DNA of 64,000 bases from CAWJMN01 sp963844055 (GCA_963844055.1 CAWJMN010000001.1:930001-994000), one strand, 5' to 3'. Shown: positions 1-9,684, counted from the first letter of the stretch. The notes: generated by a model not told the origin, from the letters alone. A program made the numbers and translations.

Positions 1-49
1 AATTCATCAATTGCTTTGTGGGGCGAGTACTAAAGCTCCCATTGCATTT

Positions 50-220
50 GTAGGGTGGGTCAAGCCGCAGGCGATGACCCACCATGTTGGAATTGCCACG
101 GTAGATTGTCGTGGCCAATGAATGGGTGACTGGGTACGTGGGGTCCGAAGTTGCCAACGGCAATGGGCCTTGGCATTCGACGCTGGTGGGTCATCGCGGC
201 GACCGCTTGACCCACCCTAC
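50..220. repeat. Inverted-repeat element with a hairpin at each end
   Basis: Two units face each other. Positions 50-84 and 184-220 are near reverse complements, each running GTAGGGTGGGTCAAGC to GATGACCCACC. Each unit also folds on itself through GGTGGGTCA and TGACCCACC (54-62 with 75-83; 185-193 with 208-216). About 100 bases of unique sequence lie between. The layout resembles a small non-autonomous repeat (REP or MITE-like). There is no coding content and no clear target-site duplication, so mobility is inference. Confidence 0.6.
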
Positions 221-272
221 GAAGGCAGCAAGCTATTCAAGCTTGCTGTTGAATCGCCGAACTCGCGACTCA

Positions 273-758
273 TCAAAACCATTCTTTTCGGCCAATCGCG
301 TAGGTCTGATAGAACTCTTCGTCGGACTTGGTTAGGTAGATGATTCCTTCTACCATTCCAATGACATGCATGGCGAACGTCGCCAAGAGCGGTGCGATCA
401 AACAAGAGCCGGTCACAAGTCCCACCAAATAAACTGCCAACATGATGCCGCCGGCGTTATTGAGTCCCAAGATAAACTTGTGGATTCCAAGGCCCCCTAG
501 CAAAATGCCGCAAATGCCGGCCGCAATCTTCTTGCTGGCAAATTCGCGAACCGCTGGATTGGAATTGTCCGTCGCAAAGCTACTGCTACCCGAATAGGCC
601 GTCGGCACGGGAACTTGAAAATTCCCCGCGCATTGCGGGCAAGGAATGATTTGTCCAGCCTGAGCCGGTGTCACAGGAATGACAGCCTGGCAGAATGGGC
701 AAACCACCTGGACGGGCTGCGGCGGGCCAAACGGGGACGGTGATGGGTTACTCGACAT
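273..758 (-). CDS. Zinc-ribbon plus TM2-domain membrane protein
   Basis: 161 residues. The N-terminus carries a zinc-ribbon-like pair of CxxC motifs (CPFCQ near residue 20 and CPQC near 40). A TM2 domain follows: the GGLGIHKFILG segment and two hydrophobic helices (about residues 80-145) containing a G-x-x-x-x-x-x-x-F pattern and a charged turn. TM2 proteins are small integral membrane proteins of unclear function, common in planctomycetes with this cytoplasmic ribbon. The gene stands alone; the next gene (yjhG-like) is on the same strand about 160 bases upstream of it. Confidence 0.8.
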   Translation of the reverse strand: MSSNPSPSPFGPPQPVQVVCPFCQAVIPVTPAQAGQIIPCPQCAGNFQVPVPTAYSGSSSFATDNSNPAVREFASKKIAAGICGILLGGLGIHKFILGLNNAGGIMLAVYLVGLVTGSCLIAPLLATFAMHVIGMVEGIIYLTKSDEEFYQTYAIGRKEWF

Positions 759-918
759 CGTGTTTCCCCTAGAAAAAAGGTTTGGCGGTAAAAAAGGATT
801 TCTGTTGGTCTAAGGCTATCCACCGCAGGCCGACCCAGCAAGGGTTTCGTTCCCCGTCGGGCAATCTTGGTCAAATTGCCCCAACATTTTTAAAAAAGTC
901 GCTCTCGTCTCGACAAGC

Positions 919-2891
919 CTACTTATCGAGCGCCTTAATGATGTTATCCACATCGTAGACGCAGCCCCCCCATGTGCCACCGCCATGCTTTTGCAGGGCA
1001 GCCCACAAGCGTGTATCGTCCGGCAGGTCAGGATCAGGCTTGATGGCCGGGTTGGTTGACCGTTGGGCCAAAATCGTTGCCCCTTCGGCAGGCGTGAACT
1101 GCTTGCCATCGGCACCAATCAGGTCTACCGATCCCACGAGCGTATTGCGGTCGATCACGATCTGAATCACGTCGCCATCTTTCAGCTTGCCAATCGGGCC
1201 CCCGGCCAACGCTTCTGGTCCGACATGCCCAATGCAGGCGCCGGTGCTCACGCCGGAGAAGCGAGCATCGGTGACGACTGCAACTTCCTTGCCCCACTTC
1301 AAAAACTTCAAGGCCGAAGTGAGCTGATAGGTCTCTTCCATGCCGCTCCCCATCGGGCCACGGCCAGCCAGTACTAAGATATCGCCAGGCTTGATGGGCG
1401 CTGTCTTTTGTCCCTTGATGGCTGCAATCGCTTCTCGCTCGGAAGTAAAGACGCGGGCAGGGCCGACCTTGCGATACACGCCATCGGCATCGACGACAGA
1501 GGGGTCAATACTGGTTGCCTTAATCACGGCTCCTTCGGGGCAAAGATTCCCCAGCGGGAAGCAAACGGTGCTTGTCAGTCCTCGTTCCTTCGCTTGCGGC
1601 GGTGGAATGATCACATCATCAGCATCCACATCATCCCGACTCTTCAGTAACTGCCGTAAGGTCTCGCGGCGTTCGGATTTCTCCCACCAGTTCAGCACAT
1701 CTCCCAGGGGATGGCCGGTGACCGTCATGGCGGCTAGGTCAAGCAGTCCCATCGCCCGTAGGTGAAGCATGACTTCCGGCACGCCACCCGCCAAAAACAT
1801 CCGAACCGTCGGATGATTGACCGGACCGTTCGGCAGAACCGAAACAAAGCGTGGAACTTGGCGATTCACTTCTGTCCAATCGTCAACCGTGGGACGCTTG
1901 CGCCAGCAGCAAACGCAACAGCAGGAATATGCAGCAGCAAGTTGGTCGATCCGCCACAGGCCGCATGCACCATCATCGAATTGCGAATGGCGGCATCGCT
2001 CAGGATGTCACGCATCGTCAGTTTCATCTTGGCCATTTGTTCAACGGCACGGGCACTTTGCCGAGCCATGTCGAGCCAAATCGGTTGGCCGCTAGGGGCG
2101 AGTGCCGAGTGCGGCAGCGACATACCTAAGGCTTCCGCCACGACTTGGGATGTGGCGGCTGTTCCTAAGAACTGGCAGCCACCGCCGGGCGAGCCACATG
2201 CGGCACAGCCTGCCGCGGCCGCATCTTCCAGCGTGATCTCTCCATGGACATAGCGAGCGCCAATTGTTTGTACTTTGCCGGCATCTTCACCCGTGGTTGG
2301 TGGCAATGTAACGCCGCCCGGAACAATGATGCTGGGCAAATGGTGGATTCCTGCCAGGGCGATCATCATCGCTGGCAGGCCTTTATCACACGTGGCAACC
2401 CCCAGGACTCCAGTCCGCTGCGGCAGCGAACGAATCAGCCGTCGCATGACAATGGCTGCATCGTTGCGATAGGGAAGGCTATCAAACATGCCAGTCGTCC
2501 CTTGCGAACGACCGTCGCAAGGATCGCTGACAAACGCGGCGAAAGGAACGCCTCCCATCGCTTTGAGTTCTTTCGCGGCAGCCTGCACAAGCAGTCCCAC
2601 TTCCCAGTGACCAGTGTGGTAGCCCAGCGCGATCGGCGTTCCATCGGGTGCACGCACGCCCCCTTGAGTGCTGAGGATCAAATACTGGGGGCCGAGCAGG
2701 TCTTGCGGATTCCAGCCCATGCCGGCGTTTTGCGTCATGCCAAACAGGTCACCACTAGACCAGTTACGCAGCATGTCATCGGTTAAAGGGAGCGAACCCT
2801 TGGGGCCTTGGTCATTGGTCTTGATGTTGAAGGCATCGCTGGTAGAGCTGTTTGTCAAAAGTTCGTCAAGCGAGAGTTTCGTGGGGGACAT
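919..2891 (-). CDS. yjhG: YjhG/YagF-type sugar-acid dehydratase (IlvD/EDD family), frameshifted
   Basis: Two adjacent ORFs (1866-2891 and 919-1869) match the N- and C-terminal halves of one YjhG/YagF-type dehydratase (E. coli D-xylonate dehydratase is about 655 residues; here about 657). Family landmarks are the cluster-ligand regions SDPCDGR, ATCDKG and GGGCQFLG, then GGSTNLLLHIPA, SVLPNGPVYHP-like and the GTGMEETYQ/GPEALAGGPIGK C-terminal half. The frame breaks at 1897-1904, in the sense-strand octamer GGCGCAAG; one extra C gives an uninterrupted AGAKRPTVDDW. The halves meet at a GTGA stop/start overlap, so two-gene translation cannot be strictly excluded. Expected role: dehydration of an aldonate to a 2-keto-3-deoxy acid in the cytoplasm. 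ATG 2891 is preferred over TTG 2900. Confidence 0.85.
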
Positions 2892-2982
2892 GATCAGCAA
2901 AACGGCAGTCGTGATGCCGTGACCTTTTCGAGGAAATGAAGTATGAAAGTGGGAAGAAGCCTAGAGGAAGTGAACCTGTATT

Positions 2983-3627
2983 CTACCGGGAAGATTTCAG
3001 CTTGCCGATGACGTGTAGTGTGGCAGCCATCATCACCGGCATCGCTACCGAAAACGCAATCGCAACGGGCAGACCACCATGGTTTTCGGTCCATTTGCCA
3101 AATACGGCATACGCCACAGACAGCCCCAAGTTGGCCAGCAGAACAGGCGGCAAAAACTTTGACCAAGTTAGGCCGTGCATCCCCAGCAGCAAAACGCTCG
3201 CTTCTGCCAATACGGGCACGCCCCGCCCAATCACCAGCAGCGCGGGACCATATTGCTGGCTAAGCTGGTTCGCTCGCTCCAAATCATTGGGCCTCGAAAA
3301 CCAAAGGGCAAATCGGCTGCCATATTGCTTGGCGAGGGCAAATCCCAGGATCGTTCCCAGCGTCATCCCGACCCAGCTAACGAAAATCCCAACCGGCGCC
3401 CCCAACTGAGCCCCGGCCAGCGTGCTGACCAGGCTAGAAGGAATTGGCAGAAAGATGTCGGCGGCAAGCAGGCCGGTGACCACCGTAGCAACCACCGTGT
3501 TAGAAGGGGGATTTTGTTCCCAGCGTTCCCAGGCAGCTTCGGACCAGGCACCAAAGAGCAAAAAGGGGATGATCGGTACGAGTAAAACCGCGATCATCGG
3601 CAACATCGGGCGAATCAAATCACGCAT
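2983..3627 (-). CDS. VTT/DedA-like (TVP38-TMEM64 type) membrane protein
   Basis: 214 residues with four or five hydrophobic segments. The middle shows the VTT-domain pattern: FLPIPSSLVSTLAGAQLG, then GMTLGTILGFALAKQYG (small-residue-rich with conserved G) and a VIGRGVPVLAEAS segment resembling the R-x-x-P motif of DedA proteins. The family acts in the inner membrane, with roles proposed in lipid scrambling and membrane homeostasis. It ends about 90 bases before the yjhG-like gene start, on the same strand, and is divergent from aguB. Substrate unknown. Confidence 0.72.
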   Translation of the reverse strand: MRDLIRPMLPMIAVLLVPIIPFLLFGAWSEAAWERWEQNPPSNTVVATVVTGLLAADIFLPIPSSLVSTLAGAQLGAPVGIFVSWVGMTLGTILGFALAKQYGSRFALWFSRPNDLERANQLSQQYGPALLVIGRGVPVLAEASVLLLGMHGLTWSKFLPPVLLANLGLSVAYAVFGKWTENHGGLPVAIAFSVAMPVMMAATLHVIGKLKSSR

Positions 3628-3803
3628 AGCAGGCCATCCAGAGGCGGGGAGTTCCGGCGCGGGTCCCTTTCGCGCAGACGCCGATTTTCGTATTCTGGCA
3701 GAAAACGCCCTCGCGTGTGAGGGCTGGGCCCTGCCCTAGGGGTGTCCGCGGTTTTTCAGTCAGTTTTGCAGGGGAAGCCTTGCAGAGAGGGAAGTGGAAA
3801 GCG

Positions 3804-4688
3804 ATGCCGTACGAGTACAACGATTCACGTAAAGTGAAAGTTGCCTTGGTTCAAATGACCTGCACGGAGGCCAAACAGCCCAACGTAGATAAGGCGCTCG
3901 CACGGATTGAAGAAGCGGCCAAACAGGGGGCCAACATCGTCTGTTTGCAAGAGTTGTTCGCAGGCCATTACTTTTGCCAGACCGAAGACCATCGCAAATT
4001 CGATCAAGCGGAACCGTTGCCCGGTCCAACGGGTGAAGCTTTGGCGACTGCCGCCAAGAAGCATGGCATCGTATTGATCGGCTCACTTTTTGAAAAGCGT
4101 GCGGCCGGCCTCTATCACAATACTGCCATCGTTTGGGATGCGGACGGAACGAACCTTGGCATGTATCGCAAGATGCATATTCCCGATGACCCACTCTTCT
4201 ACGAAAAGTTCTACTTCACGCCTGGCGACCTTGGCTTCAAAAGCTTTGAAACCAAGTTCGGCACGATCGGCGTCTGTATTTGCTGGGACCAATGGTATCC
4301 CGAGGCGGCTCGTTTGACGGCGCTCGCGGGTGCTCAGATCTTGTTCTATCCCACGGCCATTGGTTGGCTCCCTGAAGAGAAGGCCGAGTTCGGCGCCAGC
4401 CAACACAATGCTTGGGAAACGATGATGCGCAGCCACTCCATTGCCAATGGCGTGTTTGTGGCCGCACCGAATCGGGTTGGCAAAGAAGGGGCGCTTGAAT
4501 TTTGGGGCGGCTCTTTTGTAAGCGATCCCAATGGCAACCTTTTGGCCAAGGCAACTCACGAGAAGGAAGAAATCCTGATTGCGGAATGTGACTTGGGCTT
4601 GGTCAACGTCGTCCGAACGCACTGGCCCTTCTTGCGTGACCGACGCATTGACGCCTATGGCGACATCACCAAGCGCTATCGTGATTAA
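3804..4688 (+). CDS. aguB: N-carbamoylputrescine amidase
   Basis: Nitrilase-superfamily hydrolase of 294 residues from ATG 3804, the usual length of the family. It converts N-carbamoylputrescine to putrescine, CO2 and ammonia. The catalytic triad is visible: Glu near residue 50 (LQELFAGHYF), Lys near 123 (YRKMHIPD) and Cys near 160 (GVCICWDQWYPEAAR). The WDQW signature is typical of this subfamily. ATG 3804 is chosen over upstream codons because family similarity begins at KVKVALVQM. The agmatine deiminase gene follows immediately, completing the arginine-decarboxylase route to putrescine. Confidence 0.93.
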   Translation: MPYEYNDSRKVKVALVQMTCTEAKQPNVDKALARIEEAAKQGANIVCLQELFAGHYFCQTEDHRKFDQAEPLPGPTGEALATAAKKHGIVLIGSLFEKRAAGLYHNTAIVWDADGTNLGMYRKMHIPDDPLFYEKFYFTPGDLGFKSFETKFGTIGVCICWDQWYPEAARLTALAGAQILFYPTAIGWLPEEKAEFGASQHNAWETMMRSHSIANGVFVAAPNRVGKEGALEFWGGSFVSDPNGNLLAKATHEKEEILIAECDLGLVNVVRTHWPFLRDRRIDAYGDITKRYRD

Positions 4689-4754
4689 CACAGTGCTGGT
4701 TGCCTTCGCGAAATGAGTTTCTTTGGCCTTTGTGGTTTTGAGCAGGATTGCATC

Positions 4755-5807
4755 GTGTCTACGCAAACCCCCGTACAACTTGGATACCGCTTTCCCGCTG
4801 AGTGGGAGCTGCATGCTTCTACATGGGTTTCTTGGCCCCGCAATCCTGCAACTTGGCCTGATCATTTTGAACCGGTGCCCGAAGAGTTTGCCAAGTTTGT
4901 GCGAACGATCGCGCAGTTTGAGCCAGTGAACATTCTGGCCGGGGGCGAAGCGGTTTTTGCACAAGCCAAGGTCCTCGTTGGCGATGTGGCCCGCGTACAT
5001 TTGCACGAAATTCCCACGAATGATGCTTGGTGCCGTGATCATGGCCCAACGTTTTTGGTGGGTGAGCGAACGGCCGAAGGCAACAAACCTTTGCCATCCG
5101 CTTTGGTCGACTGGGAATACAATGCTTGGGGCGGAAAGTATCCTCCCTTTGATTTGGATAACCAGGTTCCTAAGCGTATCGCTGAATTGCAAAAGCGCCA
5201 GGTCTTTTCACCGGGGATCATTCTCGAAGGGGGCGCTATCGATGGCGATGGCCAAGGAACGATCCTGACGACTCGTTCGTGCTTGCTCAATCCCAATCGC
5301 AACCCGCAACTAGGGCAGGCGGATATCGAGCGTTACCTACACGATTATCTCGGGGCGAAGAAAGTCTTGTGGCTCACCGGTGGAGACTTCGCCGGCGACG
5401 ATACGGATGGCCACATCGATCAACTGGCAAGGTTCATTGATCCCAGCACGGTTGTTGTTAGCGCCTGCGAAGATCCCGAAGACGAAAACTACGACCCAAC
5501 GCAGCAAACCTTGGCGGAGTTGCAATCGCTGACCGACTTTCAAGGTCGGCCACTCAAGGTGGTGCCACTCTTTTTGCCACAGCCCAAGTTTGTGGATGAG
5601 CAGCGAGTCCCCGCAGGGTACTGCAATTTCATCTTTGTGAATGATGGCGTGATTGTGCCACAATTTGACGATCCGGCCGATCAACGGGCGATCGAAACCC
5701 TACAAGCTTTGTTGCCAAACAAGCGAGTGGTCGGCAGTCCCTCCCTGAACTTGATTTGGGGGCTAGGGTCGTTCCACTGCCTCAGTCAGCAAGAACCTGC
5801 CTTGTAG
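4755..5807 (+). CDS. aguA: Agmatine deiminase
   Basis: Converts agmatine to N-carbamoylputrescine, the substrate of the preceding aguB product. Features of the guanidine-modifying family: LGYRFPAEWELHASTWVSWP at the N-terminus, DAWCRDHGPTF, LEGGAIDGDGQG, DDTDGHIDQLARF, and the catalytic Cys in GSFHCLSQQEP just before the C-terminus. GTG 4755 is preferred because AGGA lies seven bases upstream and it starts just before family similarity; ATG 4713, 14 codons earlier, is the alternative. Product is about 350 residues. The usual GGGNIHC around the cysteine is GLGSFHC here, a minor variation. Confidence 0.92.
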   Translation: MSTQTPVQLGYRFPAEWELHASTWVSWPRNPATWPDHFEPVPEEFAKFVRTIAQFEPVNILAGGEAVFAQAKVLVGDVARVHLHEIPTNDAWCRDHGPTFLVGERTAEGNKPLPSALVDWEYNAWGGKYPPFDLDNQVPKRIAELQKRQVFSPGIILEGGAIDGDGQGTILTTRSCLLNPNRNPQLGQADIERYLHDYLGAKKVLWLTGGDFAGDDTDGHIDQLARFIDPSTVVVSACEDPEDENYDPTQQTLAELQSLTDFQGRPLKVVPLFLPQPKFVDEQRVPAGYCNFIFVNDGVIVPQFDDPADQRAIETLQALLPNKRVVGSPSLNLIWGLGSFHCLSQQEPAL

Positions 5808-5829
5808 TTTCTGTCCCAAGAAACAGAAA

Positions 5830-5851
5830 ACGCGGTCACATTGGACCGCGT
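5830..5851. terminator. Hairpin between convergent aguA and fliA
   Basis: ACGCGGTC (5830-5837) pairs perfectly with GACCGCGT (5844-5851) around a six-base loop. Read on the minus strand the stem is followed by TTTT, which fits an intrinsic terminator for fliA. On the plus strand the T-run is poor. It lies between the stops of aguA and fliA. Confidence 0.7.
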
Positions 5852-5888
5852 ATCTGTGATTTACATCGCGAGTGGATTGCTGGCGAGA

Positions 5889-6680
5889 CTACCCGCCGAA
5901 TTCAGGACGACGGCGAGCCAGTTGACCTTGAAGACGCGAGACGATGCTGCTGTGCATCTGGCTTACGCGGCTTTCGGAAAGGTCGAGCGTGGCGCCGATT
6001 TCCTTCATCGTCAACTCTTCGTAGTAGTAGAGGATGATGATCAGACGCTCGTTGCGATTGAGCCCCTTGGTCACCAAACGCATCAGGTCGTTCTTTTGAA
6101 CGCGACGCGTGGGGTCTTCCCCCTTCTTATCTTCCAGGATGTCGATTTCCCGAACATCCTTATAGCTGTCCGTTTCGTACCACTTCTTGTTGAGGCTGAT
6201 GAGGCCAACCGCGGAAGCCTCCATCTGCATCTTTTCCAGTTCGCCCACTGGGATTTCCATGTGAGTGGCAAGTTCGATAGCCGTGGGATGGCGTCCCATG
6301 CGGGCTTCGAGTGTTTTGGTGGCTTCGTTCAGTTTGCTGGCCTTCGAACGAACCAGACGTGGGACCCAGTCCATCGTCCGCAGTTCATCGAGCATCGCAC
6401 CACGAATACGTGGGACGCAGTAGGTTTCAAACTTGACGCCGCGCGACATGTCAAACGCGTCAATGGCATCCATCAGGCCGAAAATCCCTGCCGAGATCAA
6501 GTCGTCGAGTTCGACGCCGTCTGGCAAGCGGGCCCAAATTCGTTCGCCGTTGTACTTCACTAGCGGCAAGTAGTTCTCGACGAGCAGGTTCCGAAGCTCT
6601 TGACTCGAGGGATCCGCTTTAAAGCGCTTCCACACTTCTTCAATTTCAAGCGCCGGGGTTGTCTGCGTAGCGGTTGCCAT
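5889..6680 (-). CDS. fliA: FliA/WhiG-family sigma factor (sigma-28)
   Basis: 263 residues from ATG 6680, chosen because GGAGG lies about five bases upstream; TTG 6704 would add eight residues. Sigma-70 regions 2, 3 and 4 are all present: LVENYLPLVKYNGERI and DLISAGIFGLMDAIDAFD (region 2), RGVKFETYCVPRIRGAMLDELR (2.3-2.4), and the C-terminal helix-turn-helix LTMKEIGATLDLSESRVSQMHSSIV split over region 4. This class directs late flagellar promoters. It is the last gene of the leftward flhA-flhF-flhG cluster, separated from the preceding small gene by about 300 bases, so it may have its own promoter. Confidence 0.92.
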   Translation of the reverse strand: MATATQTTPALEIEEVWKRFKADPSSQELRNLLVENYLPLVKYNGERIWARLPDGVELDDLISAGIFGLMDAIDAFDMSRGVKFETYCVPRIRGAMLDELRTMDWVPRLVRSKASKLNEATKTLEARMGRHPTAIELATHMEIPVGELEKMQMEASAVGLISLNKKWYETDSYKDVREIDILEDKKGEDPTRRVQKNDLMRLVTKGLNRNERLIIILYYYEELTMKEIGATLDLSESRVSQMHSSIVSRLQGQLARRRPEFGG

Positions 6681-6984
6681 TCCATCCTCCGTGATGTGTG
6701 CCAAACTCTATTACTGGCGGAAACTTTGCTGGATCGGGGTAGCGATCCGAAACAAAGCCGATGAGGTTTCTACAGCGGATCGTGCATCAAATCGGCGCTA
6801 GGCCGATTCACTACAGGAAGTCCACTGCTCTCATCTCAGCAACAGAACAATTCTTCGTGAGGTCAACAAAAGCGGGCAAGTCCCTCGCCCAACAATCATT
6901 GGCCTGTTTTCTTACTAACGTGTGTCAAATTCGATTCGATCCAACTAATGTGACCTGTCAGCCATTTTCAAGGTGTGTGGTAGT
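6681..6984. other. Non-coding interval upstream of fliA
   Basis: About 300 bases between the small membrane-protein gene and fliA. Apart from the fliA ribosome-binding site (GGAGG near 6686-6690) I see no convincing ORF, hairpin or promoter core. Confidence 0.5.
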
Positions 6985-7225
6985 CTACCGGGTGCTTTCC
7001 TGACTGGCGGTCTCTCGTAACGCTTTCTGGAATTGGCCACGGACACTTTCGGCGACAAGGTGTTGAGCCAAGTTGCCAGCTCAGCCATCCAAGGATCGCA
7101 AAGCCAAAAACGGCCAGCGACGCCATTCCAATGGTTTGGGTTACTCCGCCTCCGGAAACGACGCCCCGCACGATCACAACCGTGCAGGCCAGCGGTCCCA
7201 GGATGCCGGCGTATACTCGCCCCAT
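6985..7225 (-). CDS. Small membrane protein of the flagellar cluster, apparently frameshifted
   Basis: Starting at ATG 7225 the frame encodes a two-helix membrane protein beginning MGRVYAGILGPLA, with hydrophobic stretches at about residues 5-20 and 32-50. After GWLSWQLG the frame turns into an unnatural Pro/Cys/Trp-rich tail. Removing one base near 7070-7076 instead continues as QLAQHLVAESVRGQFQKAL, an amphipathic helix ending at a TAG at 6985, total 79 residues. I infer a single-base insertion there. The gene lies between flhG and fliA on the same strand. I do not know a named family; a role in the flagellar operon is only by position. Confidence 0.5.
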
Positions 7226-7487
7226 TTTCCAACCTCAGATTCAGGAAGAACACACGCGGCCCTTAAGGCTTGACGTGTCATCGCGCTATCACGCACTTCC
7301 ATAATCGTCAGCTGGTCTTACTTTCATTAAGCTGTCTCCGGCGATTTGCCGAATTCGGCCGTTTGTCTCCTGAGCTTCGGTAATTCTTATTTGGTTCTAC
7401 TAAGGTAAGTCGCACCGATTGCAAAGCACGACTTACCAAAGACTTGTAAACAGTTTGAGCAGCGGTAAAAAAAGGATTGGTGTTTTT

Positions 7488-8399
7488 CTAAAGTGTTACG
7501 TTGGCTTGCTTGTCTAAAAATCTTGAAATCAGCAATTTGGAACCGATTAGGCAGCTTTCCAGTACGTCGCCGCATCGCTTGGAGCCATGCGTGCTCAGCA
7601 TCCCTTCGGCAATATGATCAAGTTCGCGAGACCACTTTCCCTGCGGCTGATGGATGATCAGCGGAATGCGTGCGGCCTGCGCCCTCATTGCCAAACCTTC
7701 TTCAGGTAATGCACCCGCCAGCGATAGAGAGAGGCCTAAAAAACGGTGAACAGAACGATCGAGCCGAGCGTGGACATCCTTCGCTTCTGGCTGTGAGCCA
7801 ACTCGGTTAGCGATCAAGTACAGCGGGGGCGCTGCGAGCTTTTTGCCGCAGATCGCCTTTATAAGCGAATAGGTTTCCATAATGGCGACCGCATCAGGCG
7901 TCGTCACCAGCAGCACTTCACTTGCGGTTTGCCAAAGTCCGGTGGCAAGAGGACTGCTGCGGTGTCCGGCATCAATGACGACGACATCGGCATAACGGCC
8001 AAGTGCAGCAATTTGCTTTTGCAAACGCTGGACCGACCGATCATTGACTTGATTGGGCAAGCTGCTGGTGCCAGCCGATGCGACTTGAATTCCGCCAGGG
8101 CCCAGGGCAAGGACTTCGTGAATATCTCTTCGAGCCGAGATAACGTCACGCATTCCCATCGCGTTCTGTGTACCGATGATCGAATCGAAACCGCTGCCTG
8201 TCATGTCCGCTTCGAGCAAAACCGCACGCTGACCATTACGAGCAAGCGCTACTGCCAAGTTGATGGCAACGGTTGTGGCTCCCGTTCCTTCTCGACCGGT
8301 GGCGACGACAATCTGGCGCGGCGCAGGCTCTTGCGAGGCAGCCGTAGGCCAGTTGGCCTTCAGGACGAGGTTTCGGAGTTCGGATGCCTGGTCGGACAT
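7488..8399 (-). CDS. flhG: FlhG/FleN-like MinD-family ATPase with a degenerate P-loop
   Basis: 303 residues. The fold is MinD/ParA-like: a P-loop region near residue 35 (ATGREGTGATTVAINLA), VLLEADMTG (switch I-like Asp), VVVIDAGHRSS (Walker B-like) and LIANRV. In canonical FlhG the P-loop is KGGVGKT; here both lysines are replaced (Arg and Ala). Position directly behind flhF in an flhA-flhF-flhG order identifies it as the FlhG-type regulator of flagellar number or placement, though loss of the signature lysines may alter ATP hydrolysis or dimerisation. Stop and next gene start are about 260 bases apart. Confidence 0.8.
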   Translation of the reverse strand: MSDQASELRNLVLKANWPTAASQEPAPRQIVVATGREGTGATTVAINLAVALARNGQRAVLLEADMTGSGFDSIIGTQNAMGMRDVISARRDIHEVLALGPGGIQVASAGTSSLPNQVNDRSVQRLQKQIAALGRYADVVVIDAGHRSSPLATGLWQTASEVLLVTTPDAVAIMETYSLIKAICGKKLAAPPLYLIANRVGSQPEAKDVHARLDRSVHRFLGLSLSLAGALPEEGLAMRAQAARIPLIIHQPQGKWSRELDHIAEGMLSTHGSKRCGDVLESCLIGSKLLISRFLDKQANVTL

Positions 8400-8456
8400 G
8401 GAAAGCTAACAGGAAAAAAGTCGTAAGGGGTTTGAAACAGGGTTTGAACGGTGATC

Positions 8457-9623
8457 TCAAGTCAGTTGAAGCATTTGTTTGGCAAGTCGCAGGCCATCTG
8501 CGACAGAAATATCGTCCGGCACGGTTTGCCCATGCGTTGTGTAACTCAGCGCAAGCTTCGAGCCAAGTATCGGTGTAAGCACGCTGGCCAAATGGTCGGT
8601 CTCATCGAGTTTGCTAATCAGCAAACGGGAAACGCCAACCGGTTGGAAGCGATCAATTGCACTGGTCATGGACTCTTCACTAGCGACGGCGCTCAGTACC
8701 AAATGCACTTCATCCGGCGCCGCTTCAGTAAGGACCGATTTTAGCTCGCGAACTCGGACTTCATCGCGTGGGCTTCGTCCAGCAGTATCAATCAGAATCA
8801 AATCCATGTCTGCCAATTTGCCGACGGCGGATCGCATCTCGCGTGGTGAAGTAACGATCTCCATGGGCAAGTCCATGATGTCCGCATAGGTTCGAAGTTG
8901 TTCCACGGCTGCAATTCGGTAGGTATCCACCGTAATTAGGCCGACGCGCCACTTCTCACGCAGGCGATGGTGCGCGGCAAGTTTGGCAATGGTCGTTGTC
9001 TTTCCTACTCCGGTTGGTCCCACTAAAGCCACGACTCTAGGCCCGGCAGTGGGGCGTGCCAAAGCACCACCCAGCGTGATATCCGAGGCAATCAGCGGTA
9101 CCAGCTGTTCTTTCCAGTCGGTATTGGGAGTTTCTAATTTATGGTTGGCGTTGGTAAGCCGCGTCAACAGTTCGTTTGCATAGTCCGCGACAAACCTTTG
9201 GTTCGTCAGCCACCCATGGCATTTGGAATACGACCACGTTTCGGCCTGGGGTTGCTCCTGCGCGGTACGAATCGCGATTTGTCGGGCGAGGTCATCCAGC
9301 GAGGGAGCATGCGGCGAACTGGAACGGTCTAAATTGGTGCGAATGCGATTGCGGAAGTCAAACGTGTCGGCCGCGGGAGAATTCTTTTGGATCGGCGAGG
9401 AAACTTCGGATTCGATCGTTTCATCAGAAAAGCGGCTAGGGACATCGACTTCTGCCGATGCGGTGACTTCTACCTGTGGCGATGACCACCAGCGAGATAA
9501 AAACCCGGTGGGAATTTCTCGCGTGTGCAGCACTGCCGCATCGTCCCCCAGGTCGGCACGAACAAGCCGCAAGGCTTCATGCAACGAGCGGGCCTTATAG
9601 GTTCGCAGGTCGAGGTGTGACAT
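8457..9623 (-). CDS. flhF: Flagellar biosynthesis SRP-type GTPase FlhF
   Basis: 388 residues from ATG 9623, where the family N-terminus (DLRTYKARSLHEALRLVRADLGDDAAVLHTRE) begins. A variable linker follows, then the SRP-type NG domain: P-loop GPTGVGKTTTIAKLA, VGLITVDTYRIAAVEQL, LILIDTAGRSPRD, and TKLD-like SKLDETDHL. FlhF works with FlhG to place flagella at the pole and recruit the export apparatus to the membrane. It lies 61 bases downstream of flhA and 57 bases upstream of flhG, consistent with one operon. Confidence 0.93.
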   Translation of the reverse strand: MSHLDLRTYKARSLHEALRLVRADLGDDAAVLHTREIPTGFLSRWWSSPQVEVTASAEVDVPSRFSDETIESEVSSPIQKNSPAADTFDFRNRIRTNLDRSSSPHAPSLDDLARQIAIRTAQEQPQAETWSYSKCHGWLTNQRFVADYANELLTRLTNANHKLETPNTDWKEQLVPLIASDITLGGALARPTAGPRVVALVGPTGVGKTTTIAKLAAHHRLREKWRVGLITVDTYRIAAVEQLRTYADIMDLPMEIVTSPREMRSAVGKLADMDLILIDTAGRSPRDEVRVRELKSVLTEAAPDEVHLVLSAVASEESMTSAIDRFQPVGVSRLLISKLDETDHLASVLTPILGSKLALSYTTHGQTVPDDISVADGLRLAKQMLQLT

Positions 9624-9684
9624 GGGATTTAAGGGGATGTTAAAGGTGACAGGGAAAATGAATCGTTCGACTTTGTGGGTAGGA

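Noticed and set aside
1866..1869. Two-gene translational coupling for the dehydratase halves
   Set aside because: The GTGA overlap could allow it, but the single-base break in the shared GGCGCAAG context and the continuous family sequence make a frameshift of one gene more likely.
4083..5192. 369-codon antisense ORF across aguB and aguA
   Set aside because: Lies opposite two well-identified genes; its translation has no domain character. High GC at third positions leaves such antisense frames open.
5841..6563. 240-codon plus-strand ORF over fliA
   Set aside because: Antisense shadow of the sigma factor.
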